Shown here: positions 7,569-14,023 of the stretch, piece by piece
Layout of the letters: each line of letters starts with the position of its first letter
Position numbering within the stretch: the first letter of the stretch is position 1
From: Pseudomonadota bacterium
GTDB taxonomy: Bacteria > Pseudomonadota > Gammaproteobacteria > Xanthomonadales > Rhodanobacteraceae
DNA length: 15,643 bases
NCBI GenBank assembly: GCA_021798675.1
Contig: JAJZGE010000006.1
Span: 1 to 15,643, forward strand
Direction: 5' to 3'
Notes under the pieces: generated by a model
What the model was told of the DNA's origin: nothing
Database searches by the model: none
Seen by the model: the letters and a program-made list of their open reading frames with translations, nothing else
Program-made: the position numbers and the translations under genes

Positions 7569-8471
7569 TCAAGGGCCGGGACGGTGCGCTGCGGTGAACG
7601 CTGCGTCGCGCGTGGCGATCCACTCGGCAATGCGTGCGGCGACCGGTCCGGGCGCCTTCATCCAGCCGAAATGATCCGCCGGGAGGCCGCCGAGGTCACC
7701 GGGCGCGAGCTGTTCGTGCCGGCAGGAGGCGTTCGGCATCTTCCCCAGCAGCCAGTCCAGCGAGGCGGCCGGCCCCAGCCAGTCGTCGCGCAGGCGTTGC
7801 GCCAGCACCGGCAGCTCCAGCGCGGCCAGACGTTGCTCGAGGTCCTCGCCCATGCCCGCCGCCGCATAGCGCCCGGTACGCCCGCTGCGCGCCCAGTCCG
7901 CCACCACGCCACGCGCCTCGTTGCCGCCGAAACCGATGCGCCGTCCGGGCAGATGGCCACGCAAGCCCGCCAGCATCGGCGCCAGCAGGTAGGCCATGCC
8001 GATCAGAGCACCCTGGCGGAACCGCCGCCAGTACGGCGCGCCGCTGGCCACCAGCGCAATGCCCGCCATGTCGCGGGGATGCAGCGAGGCATACAGGCAC
8101 GCCAGCTGACCGCCGAGGCTGTGGCCGCCCAGCCAGCAACGCGCCTGCGGCCAGTGCGCCCGCATCGCCGCCAGCCCGGCCGGCAAGTCGATCTGCAGCA
8201 GCTCGCGATAACTCCAGTCGCAGCCGTGTCCGGCACGCAGGCTGCTGGAACCGATGCCGCGCCATTCGTGCAATGCCACCGCCACGCCGCTGGCCGCCAG
8301 CGCCGCGGCCAGCGGCAGGTAGTGCTTCGCCGGCACGCCCATCGCCGGCAACCAGTACACGGCGTCGCGCGGCACGCCAGCTGGCGCCGCGCACAGCAGC
8401 TCCACCCGCGCGCCATCGGCCATCACCAGCGGCAGCACGACAGGTTCCGTGGCGGTTGTCACGGCGTCCAT
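7569..8471 (-). CDS. Alpha/beta-hydrolase fold protein
   Basis: 300 residues with the nucleophile elbow GHSLGG (116-121, Ser118). A likely acid is Asp230 in the RDDWLGP block, and a likely catalytic His267 lies in ADHFGWMK. The oxyanion-loop region is WLPAMGVPAKHY (40-51). This layout resembles predicted hydrolases of the COG4757 type; the substrate is unknown. No signal peptide is visible, so it is probably cytoplasmic. The chosen start (8471) has no clear Shine-Dalgarno; ATG at residue 17 is an alternative but would trim the first beta strand. It is the first gene of the cluster with OYE, pirin and DUF962. The cold-shock terminator lies 59 bp upstream, so the cluster should have its own promoter in that gap, though I cannot identify one. 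Confidence 0.88.
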   Translation of the reverse strand: MDAVTTATEPVVLPLVMADGARVELLCAAPAGVPRDAVYWLPAMGVPAKHYLPLAAALAASGVAVALHEWRGIGSSSLRAGHGCDWSYRELLQIDLPAGLAAMRAHWPQARCWLGGHSLGGQLACLYASLHPRDMAGIALVASGAPYWRRFRQGALIGMAYLLAPMLAGLRGHLPGRRIGFGGNEARGVVADWARSGRTGRYAAAGMGEDLEQRLAALELPVLAQRLRDDWLGPAASLDWLLGKMPNASCRHEQLAPGDLGGLPADHFGWMKAPGPVAARIAEWIATRDAAFTAAHRPGP

Positions 8472-8529
8472 TGAAAAGTGCGGCCAGGGACGGACGCCCG
8501 TTTGACTTCCGCGAGCAGGAGTGCGCGCA

Positions 8530-8556
8530 AAGAAAAAGGCCGGCTTGCGCCGGCCT
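8530..8556 (-). terminator. Intrinsic terminator of the downstream cold-shock gene
   Basis: The perfect 8-bp stem AGGCCGGC/GCCGGCCT (8537-8544 and 8549-8556) with a 4-base loop is followed on the minus strand by TTTTCTTTG. It lies about 20 bp after the stop of the cold-shock gene at 8578. This is a textbook rho-independent terminator. Confidence 0.9.
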
Positions 8557-8577
8557 CTCCCGCTTGCAAGGCAGCGA

Positions 8578-8787
8578 TCAAGCCGGAGCGACCTCTTCGG
8601 CCTGCAGGCCCTTCTGGCCCTGCACCACCTTGAAGCTCACCTTCTGGCCTTCCTGCAGGCTCTTGAAGCCCGTGCCGGTGATGGCACGAAAATGCACGAA
8701 CACGTCAGGGCCATTCTCGCGGCTGATGAAGCCGAACCCCTTGGCGTCGTTGAACCACTTGACGGTACCTGTTTCACGATCCGACAT
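8578..8787 (-). CDS. CspA-family cold-shock protein (copy 1)
   Basis: A 69-residue single cold-shock domain, the standard length. The RNA-binding motifs are intact: RNP1 KGFGFI (16-21) and RNP2 VFVHF (29-33), with the Trp11 of KWFND. It is predicted to bind single-stranded RNA and DNA and act as an RNA chaperone or antiterminator. It differs from its neighbour copy at only 8 of 69 positions (residues 5, 6, 22, 24, 39, 64, 67 and 68). The GGAGTGA Shine-Dalgarno sits 3 bases before the ATG block, the same as in copy 2. It has a leader of about 140 nt and its own terminator, so it is an independent unit. Whether it is induced by cold or constitutive cannot be told from the protein. Confidence 0.96.
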   Translation of the reverse strand: MSDRETGTVKWFNDAKGFGFISRENGPDVFVHFRAITGTGFKSLQEGQKVSFKVVQGQKGLQAEEVAPA

Positions 8788-8820
8788 GACTCACTCCGAT
8801 CCAATCCAGACGCTTGAGAC

Positions 8821-8852
8821 AAGCCGGCCCCCTCGGGCCGACGGCTTACTGG
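8821..8852 (-). promoter_or_regulatory. Conserved leader block and hairpin, csp copy 1
   Basis: Minus-strand CCAGTAAGCCG (8852-8842) is identical to a block in the other csp leader at nearly the same distance from the start codon (about 55 versus 52 nt). Its AAGCC pairs with GGCTT at 8825-8821 around an inner GGCCC/GGGCC stem, giving a stable hairpin with a three-base bulge. It is probably a structured, regulatory part of the 5' untranslated region. Confidence 0.6.
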
Positions 8853-8918
8853 GCATGCCGGGGTCGGGTGTAGCGACATGGAACGGAACGGTTCCACACC
8901 GGGCACGCACGTGGCCAA

Positions 8919-8941
8919 GCAGACGCAGTGAACCAAGCATA
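8919..8941 (-). promoter_or_regulatory. Promoter and start-site motif of csp copy 1
   Basis: Minus-strand TATGCT (8941-8936), a 5-base gap, then CACTGCGTCTGC (8930-8919). The same arrangement with identical spacing occurs before copy 2, so the predicted start site is at or near CACTGCG, giving a leader of about 140 nt. No convincing -35 lies 16-18 bases upstream. Confidence 0.6.
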
Positions 8942-9002
8942 ACGGAAATTCAGGAATGCGAGGGAGATGTCAAGCGGCGCGAGATGAAGCTGTCGCGGAC
9001 AT

Positions 9003-9032
9003 AAAAAAACCGGGCATCGCTGCCCGGTTTTT
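9003..9032 (-). terminator. Intrinsic terminator of csp copy 2
   Basis: The stem AAACCGGGCA/TGCCCGGTTT (9007-9016 and 9021-9030) has a 4-base loop. On the minus strand it is followed by a run of T (9009-9003). It lies about 20 bp past the stop codon at 9051. T residues on both sides mean it could also work on the plus strand. It insulates the two csp genes from each other. Confidence 0.92.
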
Positions 9033-9050
9033 GTTCGACGCTGGCGACGA

Positions 9051-9260
9051 TCAGGCCGCGCTGACTTCGTCGGCCTGCAGGCCTTTCTGGCCCTGCACCA
9101 CCTTGAAGCTCACCTTCTGGCCTTCCTGCAGGCTCTTGAAGCCATTGCCGGTGATCGCGCGGAAATGCACGAACACGTCCGGGCCGTTGTCACGGGCGAT
9201 GAAACCGAAGCCCTTGGCGTCGTTGAACCACTTGACGGTACCGATCTGACGATCAGACAT
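9051..9260 (-). CDS. CspA-family cold-shock protein (copy 2)
   Basis: A 69-residue cold-shock domain with KGFGFI (16-21), VFVHF (29-33) and KWFND (10-14) all intact; 61 of 69 residues match copy 1. The start read from 9260 is preceded by GGAGTGA with the same spacing as copy 1. It has its own terminator and a predicted leader of about 160 nt with the same two conserved blocks. The pair is a tandem duplication in which the regulatory regions were copied with the coding regions, but only short islands of the leaders remain alike. Division of labour between the copies is unknown. Confidence 0.96.
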   Translation of the reverse strand: MSDRQIGTVKWFNDAKGFGFIARDNGPDVFVHFRAITGNGFKSLQEGQKVSFKVVQGQKGLQADEVSAA

Positions 9261-9289
9261 AAATCACTCCACATGGGTAAAAGAGACTC

Positions 9290-9322
9290 GACCGCCGCGA
9301 CATGCGGTGGCCGGCTTACTGG
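9290..9322 (-). promoter_or_regulatory. Conserved leader block and hairpin, csp copy 2
   Basis: Minus-strand CCAGTAAGCCG (9322-9312) is followed at once by an imperfect hairpin, GGCCACCGC (9312-9304) against GCGGCGGTC (9298-9290), with a 5-base loop, one A-C mismatch and one G-U pair. The sequence of the stem differs from copy 1 but its place after the block is the same. Confidence 0.55.
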
Positions 9323-9408
9323 TGTGCAAAGGAAAACAACCCCGGGGGTGAACAGATGAGGCAGATCGCGGATCGGCTGCATCGGGTCACCGGTACTAGG
9401 CGACCCCG

Positions 9409-9431
9409 GCAAACGCAGTGCGCCTATGATA
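9409..9431. promoter_or_regulatory. csp copy 2 promoter overlapping a symmetric -10, possibly bidirectional
   Basis: On the minus strand TATCAT (9431-9426), a 5-base gap, then CACTGCGTTTGC (9420-9409), matching the csp copy 1 layout. On the plus strand the same bases read TATGAT (9425-9430), a good -10 pointing at the lipoprotein gene, with a leader of about 57 nt. Overlapping, symmetric -10 elements are a known way for one site to fire in both directions. No clear -35 is seen on either side. Confidence 0.5.
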
Positions 9432-9492
9432 ACCGATAACCGCATTGCGCCGCCCGATGCCAGAATCGCCGCTTTCTGCCGAGGATCGCCGC

Positions 9493-9831
9493 TTGAACAT
9501 CCGCCCGTTGCTGCCGCTGTGCGCCGTCCTGTTGCTCGCCGGCTGCGCCACCACCGGTCCGGCGCACCCGGCACCCAGGGCGCCGGCCGCGATTACCGGC
9601 GTGGCTTCCTGCGACGCCTACCTGTCCAGTTACCTGGCCTGTCACCGCGCCGCCGCGATCTATCCGGCGGACCAGCTGCAGGCACATTACCAGGCGATGC
9701 GCGACAGCCTGCTGCATGGAGCGCAGGATCCGGCAACCCGTCCGTACCTGGACGCGCGCTGCCGCCTGCTGGCCAGCCAGATGAAGCAGACCATGCACGG
9801 CCGCTCCTGCGGCGCGCCGGCGTCGAACTGA
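9493..9831 (+). CDS. Small cysteine-rich lipoprotein, TTG start
   Basis: 112 residues from the TTG at 9493. This start places GAGGAT (9481-9486) six bases upstream and gives a compact lipoprotein signal peptide with lipobox LLAGC, the lipidated residue being Cys18. An in-frame ATG at 9457 and a TTG at 9445 would add 12-16 charged residues ahead of the signal peptide and lack a good ribosome site. The mature part has four cysteines (Cys40, Cys50, Cys90, Cys106), with a CDAYLSSYLACH stretch (40-51), suggesting two disulfides in a small helical periplasmic domain. No family is recognised and no function can be assigned. It is divergent from csp copy 2 and ends one base short of the ycaQ stop on the other strand. 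Confidence 0.8.
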   Translation: MNIRPLLPLCAVLLLAGCATTGPAHPAPRAPAAITGVASCDAYLSSYLACHRAAAIYPADQLQAHYQAMRDSLLHGAQDPATRPYLDARCRLLASQMKQTMHGRSCGAPASN

Positions 9832-9832
9832 A

Positions 9833-11080
9833 TCACCCCTTCCAGGCGGCGCGCAGCAACGGTGCCAGCGGCGCCGGCCGGCAGCGGCCCAGCCGGATCG
9901 CCGGCGTGCCATGCCAGCCGGCCGTACGGGAGATCGCGGCGGCGATCTCCCCCGCGAGGCGCGGCGTCGGCTCCACGCCCGGCTCCAGGAACAGCGCCTT
10001 GATCTCGAACACGCCTTCGGCCCGATGGGCCTTGGCATCCAGGCGGCCAACCAGTGCACCGCGATGCAGGATGGGCAGCACGTAGTAGCCGTACCGCCGT
10101 TTCGATGCGGGAACGTAGCACTCGATGCGGTAGTCGAAGTCGAACATCGCCAGCAGGCGGGCGCGGTCCCACACCAGCGGATCGAATGGCGACAGCAGCG
10201 TGGTATGCGTGGCGCGCAGCCGTCCGCGACGGGCGCGCTCCAGCGCGCCGGCATGCTCAGGGTGCACGTAGCCCGGCGCATCCCAGCCGCGCACCGTCAC
10301 CTCCAGCAATGCGCCGTCGGCCAACAGCGGCGCCAGCTCGCGCGCGGTCACCGCCGGCTTGAGGCGGAAGTAGTCGGCGATCCAGCGGGCCTGGGTGATG
10401 CCCAGCGCCTGCACGCTCTCGAGCACGAAATGCCGACGCAGCTGCTGCGTATCGAGCCCGGTCGGGGCAAACGGCGGATCGAGTTTCGCCAGCACGCGCT
10501 CGGCAAGGTCGTACACGCGCTGGAAGCGCTCGCGCCGCGTCACCATCAAGTCGCCCAGCGCGAACCACGCCTCCAGCCAGCGCTTCTCTGGCTTCCATTC
10601 CCACCAGCCGGACACACCGCGGTCCTCGCGCGGGAAATCCGAGGCCAGTACCGGGCCACCGTCGCGGATGCGCGCGAGCAATGCGTCCATGGCCGGCTTG
10701 TGCTCACGATGCATGCGTTCGGCGTGGCGGTGCGCCCAATGGCTGCCGCGTTCGCGCCAGGCACGGTGCGCGGCCAGATCGCGTGCGGCGACGAAACAGG
10801 CCTCGTGCGCCCAGCATTCGGCGACCCGGCCGTCGGCCAGCGCCTCGTCCAGCCATGCCGCCGGGTAATCGCCCAGTCGCGAATGCAGCACCAGATACGG
10901 GCTGCGCGCGACCACGTGGATGGAATCGATCTGCAGCAGGCGCATGCGTTCGATGCTCGCCACCAGGCCGTCGCGCGACGGGCGCCCACGCGGCGCCTGC
11001 AGCAAACCCTGGGCATGCAGCTGCAGCGCGCGCGCCTGCGACGGCTGCAAGGTGATGGCGCCAGCTGAAGCGGCGTTCAA
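9833..11080 (-). CDS. ycaQ: YcaQ/AlkZ-family DNA glycosylase (crosslink unhooking)
   Basis: A winged-helix HTH_42 protein. E. coli YcaQ and Streptomyces AlkZ excise bulky N7-alkylguanines and unhook interstrand crosslinks. With the start at TTG 11080 it has 415 residues, close to E. coli YcaQ (410). The catalytic Q-phi-D motif is seen as Gln50-Ile51-Asp52 in MRLLQIDSIHVV, the YcaQ form rather than the Q-phi-Q of AlkZ. The QARALQLHAQGL helix comes before it, and RSPYLVLHSRLGDY and LLSPFDPLVWDR blocks typical of the family follow. No ATG lies at the right place; GTG 11110 would add ten residues, and neither has a strong Shine-Dalgarno (GAAAG lies 10 bases before the TTG). The start is therefore uncertain. 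It converges on the lipoprotein gene with a one-base gap. Confidence 0.88.
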   Translation of the reverse strand: MNAASAGAITLQPSQARALQLHAQGLLQAPRGRPSRDGLVASIERMRLLQIDSIHVVARSPYLVLHSRLGDYPAAWLDEALADGRVAECWAHEACFVAARDLAAHRAWRERGSHWAHRHAERMHREHKPAMDALLARIRDGGPVLASDFPREDRGVSGWWEWKPEKRWLEAWFALGDLMVTRRERFQRVYDLAERVLAKLDPPFAPTGLDTQQLRRHFVLESVQALGITQARWIADYFRLKPAVTARELAPLLADGALLEVTVRGWDAPGYVHPEHAGALERARRGRLRATHTTLLSPFDPLVWDRARLLAMFDFDYRIECYVPASKRRYGYYVLPILHRGALVGRLDAKAHRAEGVFEIKALFLEPGVEPTPRLAGEIAAAISRTAGWHGTPAIRLGRCRPAPLAPLLRAAWKG

Positions 11081-11231
11081 CGGCGTGCCGCTTTCACGAT
11101 GTCTCGACACGAATATTGCGGCGACATTTACACAGCCTTTGCTAGCGTCTTGGGCAGGCTTCATCGGCAGCGTCCTCCGACGCCACCAAGGGGGCCCGCA
11201 TTCCTTCCGAACATTCTGGCATGGAGTAACG

Positions 11232-11543
11232 ATGATGAAATCTTGCAAAGCATGGTTGCCTGCACTCGCCGCCGGCGCACTGTTTTTCGCCGGAGCATCC
11301 TTCGCCCAGGACAACGCTGGCCAGACCCCGGCACCCATCGTGACCGTGCGCAGCGTCCCGCCTGCGGCGCCGAAGATCGGGACGCCGCCGCCGTTCAACC
11401 AGCTTTCCGGCGGCAGCAAATGGATCACCCAGGAGCAGGCCGAAGCCTATCCGCCGCTGGCCAACGACTTCCTCGATGCCAGCCACGGTGCTGAGCGAAT
11501 CAACAAGACGCAATACGAAGCGTGGGTGAAACAGATCCAGTAA
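11232..11543 (+). CDS. Small secreted protein with a possible degenerate EF-hand
   Basis: 103 residues from ATG 11232; a second ATG follows directly at 11235. GGAG (11223-11226) lies 5 or 8 bases upstream, so the second may be the one used. A Sec signal peptide is clear (charged start, hydrophobic 8-22, ASFA cleavage before Gln26), then a Pro-rich linker (31-56). The C-terminal third resembles the helix-loop-helix spacing of small xanthomonad EF-hand proteins: WITQEQAEAYPPLANDF, then DASHGAERINKTQYEAW. However, the usual acidic loop ligands are missing and the second loop is one residue too long, so calcium binding is unlikely. Expected location is periplasmic or secreted. It is monocistronic, with a strong terminator. 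No function is assigned. Confidence 0.8.
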   Translation: MMKSCKAWLPALAAGALFFAGASFAQDNAGQTPAPIVTVRSVPPAAPKIGTPPPFNQLSGGSKWITQEQAEAYPPLANDFLDASHGAERINKTQYEAWVKQIQ

Positions 11544-11557
11544 AGCTTCGAGCATCG

Positions 11558-11585
11558 AACCGGCCGCATCAATGCGGCCGGTTTT
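11558..11585 (+). terminator. Intrinsic terminator after the small secreted protein gene
   Basis: The perfect 12-bp inverted repeat AACCGGCCGCAT/ATGCGGCCGGTT (11558-11569 and 11572-11583) is followed by TTCGTT, starting 14 bases after the stop codon. The two-base apparent loop means the inner pairs open. It separates this gene from pldA. Confidence 0.9.
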
Positions 11586-11713
11586 CGTTCGGGCGATGCT
11601 TCCCAGCGCCCGCTAAGGGCAGGGAGACGCTTTCGGTGATTCCATGCGGCTGATCCACAAACGACGGCCGCGCATGACCTAGACTCCACGTACACCCGTG
11701 CGATGGAGTCGCC

Positions 11714-12799
11714 ATGAAGCACCTTCGCCTGCTCCTGCTGGCTGGCGTGCTCGCCACCGGCATCTGCCATGCGCAGAACCCCGACCCGATGGACATCCGC
11801 GCCTGCACCGCGATCGAGAGCGATGCGCAACGGCTGGCCTGCTACGACCGCGCCACCGGGCGCGACCGGTTGCCCGCCGCGCAGAAACGCACGGACCAGA
11901 CGCCCGCAGCGGACACCAGCGTGTTCTCGCACGACCGGCAGGTTGCCGTGGTCGACGCATCCGCGCCGGCCAAGGTATCGAAGCCACTTTCGCTGCTGGA
12001 CAGCCGCTGGGAGCTGTCGCCGGAGAGCAAGCTCGGCACCTTCAACCTGCGCGGCTACCAGCCGGTGTACGCACTGCCGCTGTTCGCCACCAGTAATCAG
12101 AACAACAGGCCACAAAGCCCCAATCCGAACAACACCGTACCAACGCCACAGCAGTTGCAGAACGTCGAAGGCAAGTTCCAGCTCAGCCTCAAGACCAAGG
12201 TCTGGCAGGGCGTATTCGGCAGCGCCGGCGACCTGTGGTTGGGCTATACGCAGAGCTCGCGCTGGCAGGTCTACAACGCCGCGATCTCGCGTCCGTTCCG
12301 CGAGACCGACTACGAACCGGAGGCATTGCTGGTGTTCGACGCGCACTACCGGCTGCTGGGCTGGGAGGGCCGGCTGCTCGGCATCGGCGTTAACCACCAG
12401 TCCAACGGACGCAGCGATCCGCTGTCGCGCAGCTGGAACCGGGTCATCGCCGACTTCGGTTTCGAGCGCCCTGGCTGGACCATCATGTTCCGCCCGTGGT
12501 GGCGCATTCCCGAGGCGCGCCGCAACGACGACAACCCGGATATCAGCAACTACATGGGTCGCGCCAGCATGCAGATCGTCCATGAATGGCACGGACAGGA
12601 GTTCGGCATGATGCTGCGCCACTCGCTGCGCGGCGGCAGCCAGAGCCACGGCGCCGCGCGTTTCACCTGGAGTTTCCCCGTCGCCGGCAACGTGCGCGGT
12701 TACATGGAGCTGTTCAAGGGCTACGGCGAAAGCCTGATCGACTACAACCACAATGCCACGTACTTCGGCGTGGGCGTGTCGCTGCTCGACTGGTACTGA
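11714..12799 (+). CDS. pldA: Outer membrane phospholipase A (OMPLA)
   Basis: A beta-barrel phospholipase of the outer membrane that hydrolyses phospholipids mislocalised to the outer leaflet; active as a calcium-dependent dimer in E. coli. The 361 residues include a signal peptide (1-20, ending CHAQ). The catalytic residues fit E. coli spacing: His228 and Ser230 in GVNHQSNGRSDP, and Asn242 in LSRSWNR, with Ser238 at the place of a calcium ligand. Two further signatures are DDNPDI (272-277) and the C-terminal KGYGESLIDYN (335-345). The protein ends in an aromatic residue (DWY), as barrels do. It has an N-terminal extension of roughly 70 residues relative to E. coli, with a paired-cysteine segment (Cys31 and Cys43 in RLACYD). 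GGAG (11705-11708) supports the start. A GNAT gene follows after 38 bp. Confidence 0.95.
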   Translation: MKHLRLLLLAGVLATGICHAQNPDPMDIRACTAIESDAQRLACYDRATGRDRLPAAQKRTDQTPAADTSVFSHDRQVAVVDASAPAKVSKPLSLLDSRWELSPESKLGTFNLRGYQPVYALPLFATSNQNNRPQSPNPNNTVPTPQQLQNVEGKFQLSLKTKVWQGVFGSAGDLWLGYTQSSRWQVYNAAISRPFRETDYEPEALLVFDAHYRLLGWEGRLLGIGVNHQSNGRSDPLSRSWNRVIADFGFERPGWTIMFRPWWRIPEARRNDDNPDISNYMGRASMQIVHEWHGQEFGMMLRHSLRGGSQSHGAARFTWSFPVAGNVRGYMELFKGYGESLIDYNHNATYFGVGVSLLDWY

Positions 12800-12837
12800 A
12801 CCCGTCGGCACGACCGGTGCGCCACTGGAGGCAGCCC

Positions 12838-13299
12838 ATGAGCAACCCGCTTGCAATCCGCCCCGTGACCGCTGCCGACCATGCCGCGTGGAGGCCACTG
12901 TGGGATGGCTACAACGCGTTCTATGGCCGCAGCGGCCGCACCGCCCTGCCGGAAACGATCACCCGCACCACCTGGGCGCGCTTCCTCGACCCGGCCGAGC
13001 CGGTGCATGGGCTGGTGGCCGAACGCGACGGCGTGCTGCTGGGGCTGGCGCACTACCTGTTCCACCGCAGCACGATCCAGGTCGAACCCAACTGCTACCT
13101 GCAGGACCTGTTCACCGCGACCGAGGCACGCGGGCTTGGCGTCGGGCGCGCCCTGATCGAGCGCGTCTACGAACTCGCCCAATCGGCGGGCGCGCCGCGC
13201 GTGTACTGGCAAACCCACGAAAGCAACGCCACGGCCATGCGGCTCTACGACCAGGTGGCCGAGAAATCGGGCTTCGTGGTCTACCGCAAGCTGTTCTGA
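12838..13299 (+). CDS. GNAT-family N-acetyltransferase
   Basis: A 153-residue single GNAT domain, predicted to transfer an acetyl group from acetyl-CoA to an amine; substrate unknown. The acetyl-CoA pyrophosphate loop is RGLGVG (98-103), fitting the R/Q-x-x-G-x-G/A signature, preceded by the strand CYLQDLFT (86-93). The end, ESNATAMRLYDQVAEKSGFVVYRK (128-151), has the usual Asn and Tyr of motif B. GGAGG (12827-12831) lies six bases before the ATG. It lies 38 bp after pldA on the same strand with no terminator between, so co-transcription is possible, though a functional link is not evident. A small hairpin without a U-tract follows the stop. Confidence 0.93.
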   Translation: MSNPLAIRPVTAADHAAWRPLWDGYNAFYGRSGRTALPETITRTTWARFLDPAEPVHGLVAERDGVLLGLAHYLFHRSTIQVEPNCYLQDLFTATEARGLGVGRALIERVYELAQSAGAPRVYWQTHESNATAMRLYDQVAEKSGFVVYRKLF

Positions 13300-13301
13300 C
13301 A

Positions 13302-13317
13302 CCGCCGCACGCGGCGG
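13302..13317 (+). repeat. Short inverted repeat after the GNAT gene
   Basis: CCGCCGC and GCGGCGG (7 bp) are separated by two bases, starting three bases after the GNAT stop. No T-run follows, so termination by this hairpin alone is doubtful. Confidence 0.4.
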
Positions 13318-13395
13318 CCATGCCCGAACGGACCCGCGCGCTGACCAGCCCAAACCTGACTTGACCTGTCGGCGAGCTTGCCCGGCCAGAAACAA

Positions 13396-13420
13396 CGACG
13401 CCGCCTGACCGGCGGCGTCG
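13396..13420 (-). terminator. Probable terminator of slyD
   Basis: The perfect 10-bp stem CGACGCCGCC/GGCGGCGTCG has a 5-base loop, 44 bp beyond the slyD stop. On the minus strand it is followed by TTGTTTCTGG, an interrupted U-tract. On the plus strand CAACCCACG follows, so the direction favours slyD. It also lies between the convergent GNAT and slyD genes. Confidence 0.7.
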
Positions 13421-13464
13421 CAACCCACGATGGCAATCCCCCGGCGTCCCTGCCGGGTCGTGCG

Positions 13465-13947
13465 TCAGTGGTGATGACCACCCGCGCCGTGTACGTGGCC
13501 ATGCGACAGTTCTTCCTCGCTGGCTTCGCGCACACCCGTCACCTCGATGGCAAAGTGCAGCGGCTTGCCGGCCAGCGGATGATTGCCGTCGATGTGCACC
13601 TTGTCGCCATCGACCTTGGTCACGGTGACGTTGATCACGCCCTGCGGGCCGTGGCCCTGGAACTGCATGCCAGGCTGGATGTCAGCCACGCCTTGGAATG
13701 CCTCGCGCGGCACTTCCTGCACCAGTTCCTCGTGGCGCACGCCGTAGCCTTCCTCCGGTGTGACGTGGGCATCGAACTTGTCGCCTGCCTCGCGGCCTTC
13801 CATCTGCTTCTCCAGGCCCGGCACGATGTGGCCATGGCCGTGCAGGTAGGCCAGCGGCTCGCGGCCGTCCGAGCTGTCGACGACCTGGCCCTGGTCATCG
13901 GTCAGCGTGTAGTGGAAGGTGACGGCGGCGTTCTTGGCGATCTGCAT
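13465..13947 (-). CDS. slyD: SlyD-type FKBP peptidyl-prolyl isomerase and metallochaperone
   Basis: A cytoplasmic folding helper with prolyl isomerase and chaperone activity that, in E. coli, also delivers nickel to hydrogenase. The 160 residues start MQIAKN, the canonical SlyD opening. The FKBP core has YTLTDDQGQVVDSS (13-26) and GLEKQMEGREAGD (44-56), and an insert-in-flap domain at about 73-125. The C-terminal tail has six histidines in the last 12 residues (149-160), a metal-binding tail shorter than that of E. coli (196 residues) and with no cysteines. A longer in-frame start (14037) would add 30 residues that are not family-like and would overlap dacB. It is divergent from dacB. No hydrogenase gene is in view. 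Confidence 0.94.
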   Translation of the reverse strand: MQIAKNAAVTFHYTLTDDQGQVVDSSDGREPLAYLHGHGHIVPGLEKQMEGREAGDKFDAHVTPEEGYGVRHEELVQEVPREAFQGVADIQPGMQFQGHGPQGVINVTVTKVDGDKVHIDGNHPLAGKPLHFAIEVTGVREASEEELSHGHVHGAGGHHH

Positions 13948-14023
13948 GGACAGGTTCCGGCGGGGATGAAAGGGCCGGTTTCCACCGGCGCGGGCCGATA
14001 AGCCTAGCAGATGGAGACTTTGC

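Noticed and set aside
6473..8474. Long plus-strand open frames opposite the OYE and hydrolase genes
   Set aside because: Translations have no recognisable motifs and are antisense to well-supported genes.
8968..8973. Perfect TTGACA -35 on the minus strand upstream of csp copy 1
   Set aside because: It lies 26 bases from the TATGCT -10 and no good -10 sits 16-18 bases downstream of it.
8521..9249. Two similar plus-strand open frames opposite the csp genes, looking like a repeated gene
   Set aside because: Their similarity only reflects the duplicated csp coding sequences on the minus strand.
11447..12898. Minus-strand open frame of 483 codons opposite pldA
   Set aside because: Antisense to a protein with every OMPLA catalytic residue; the reverse frame shows no domain.
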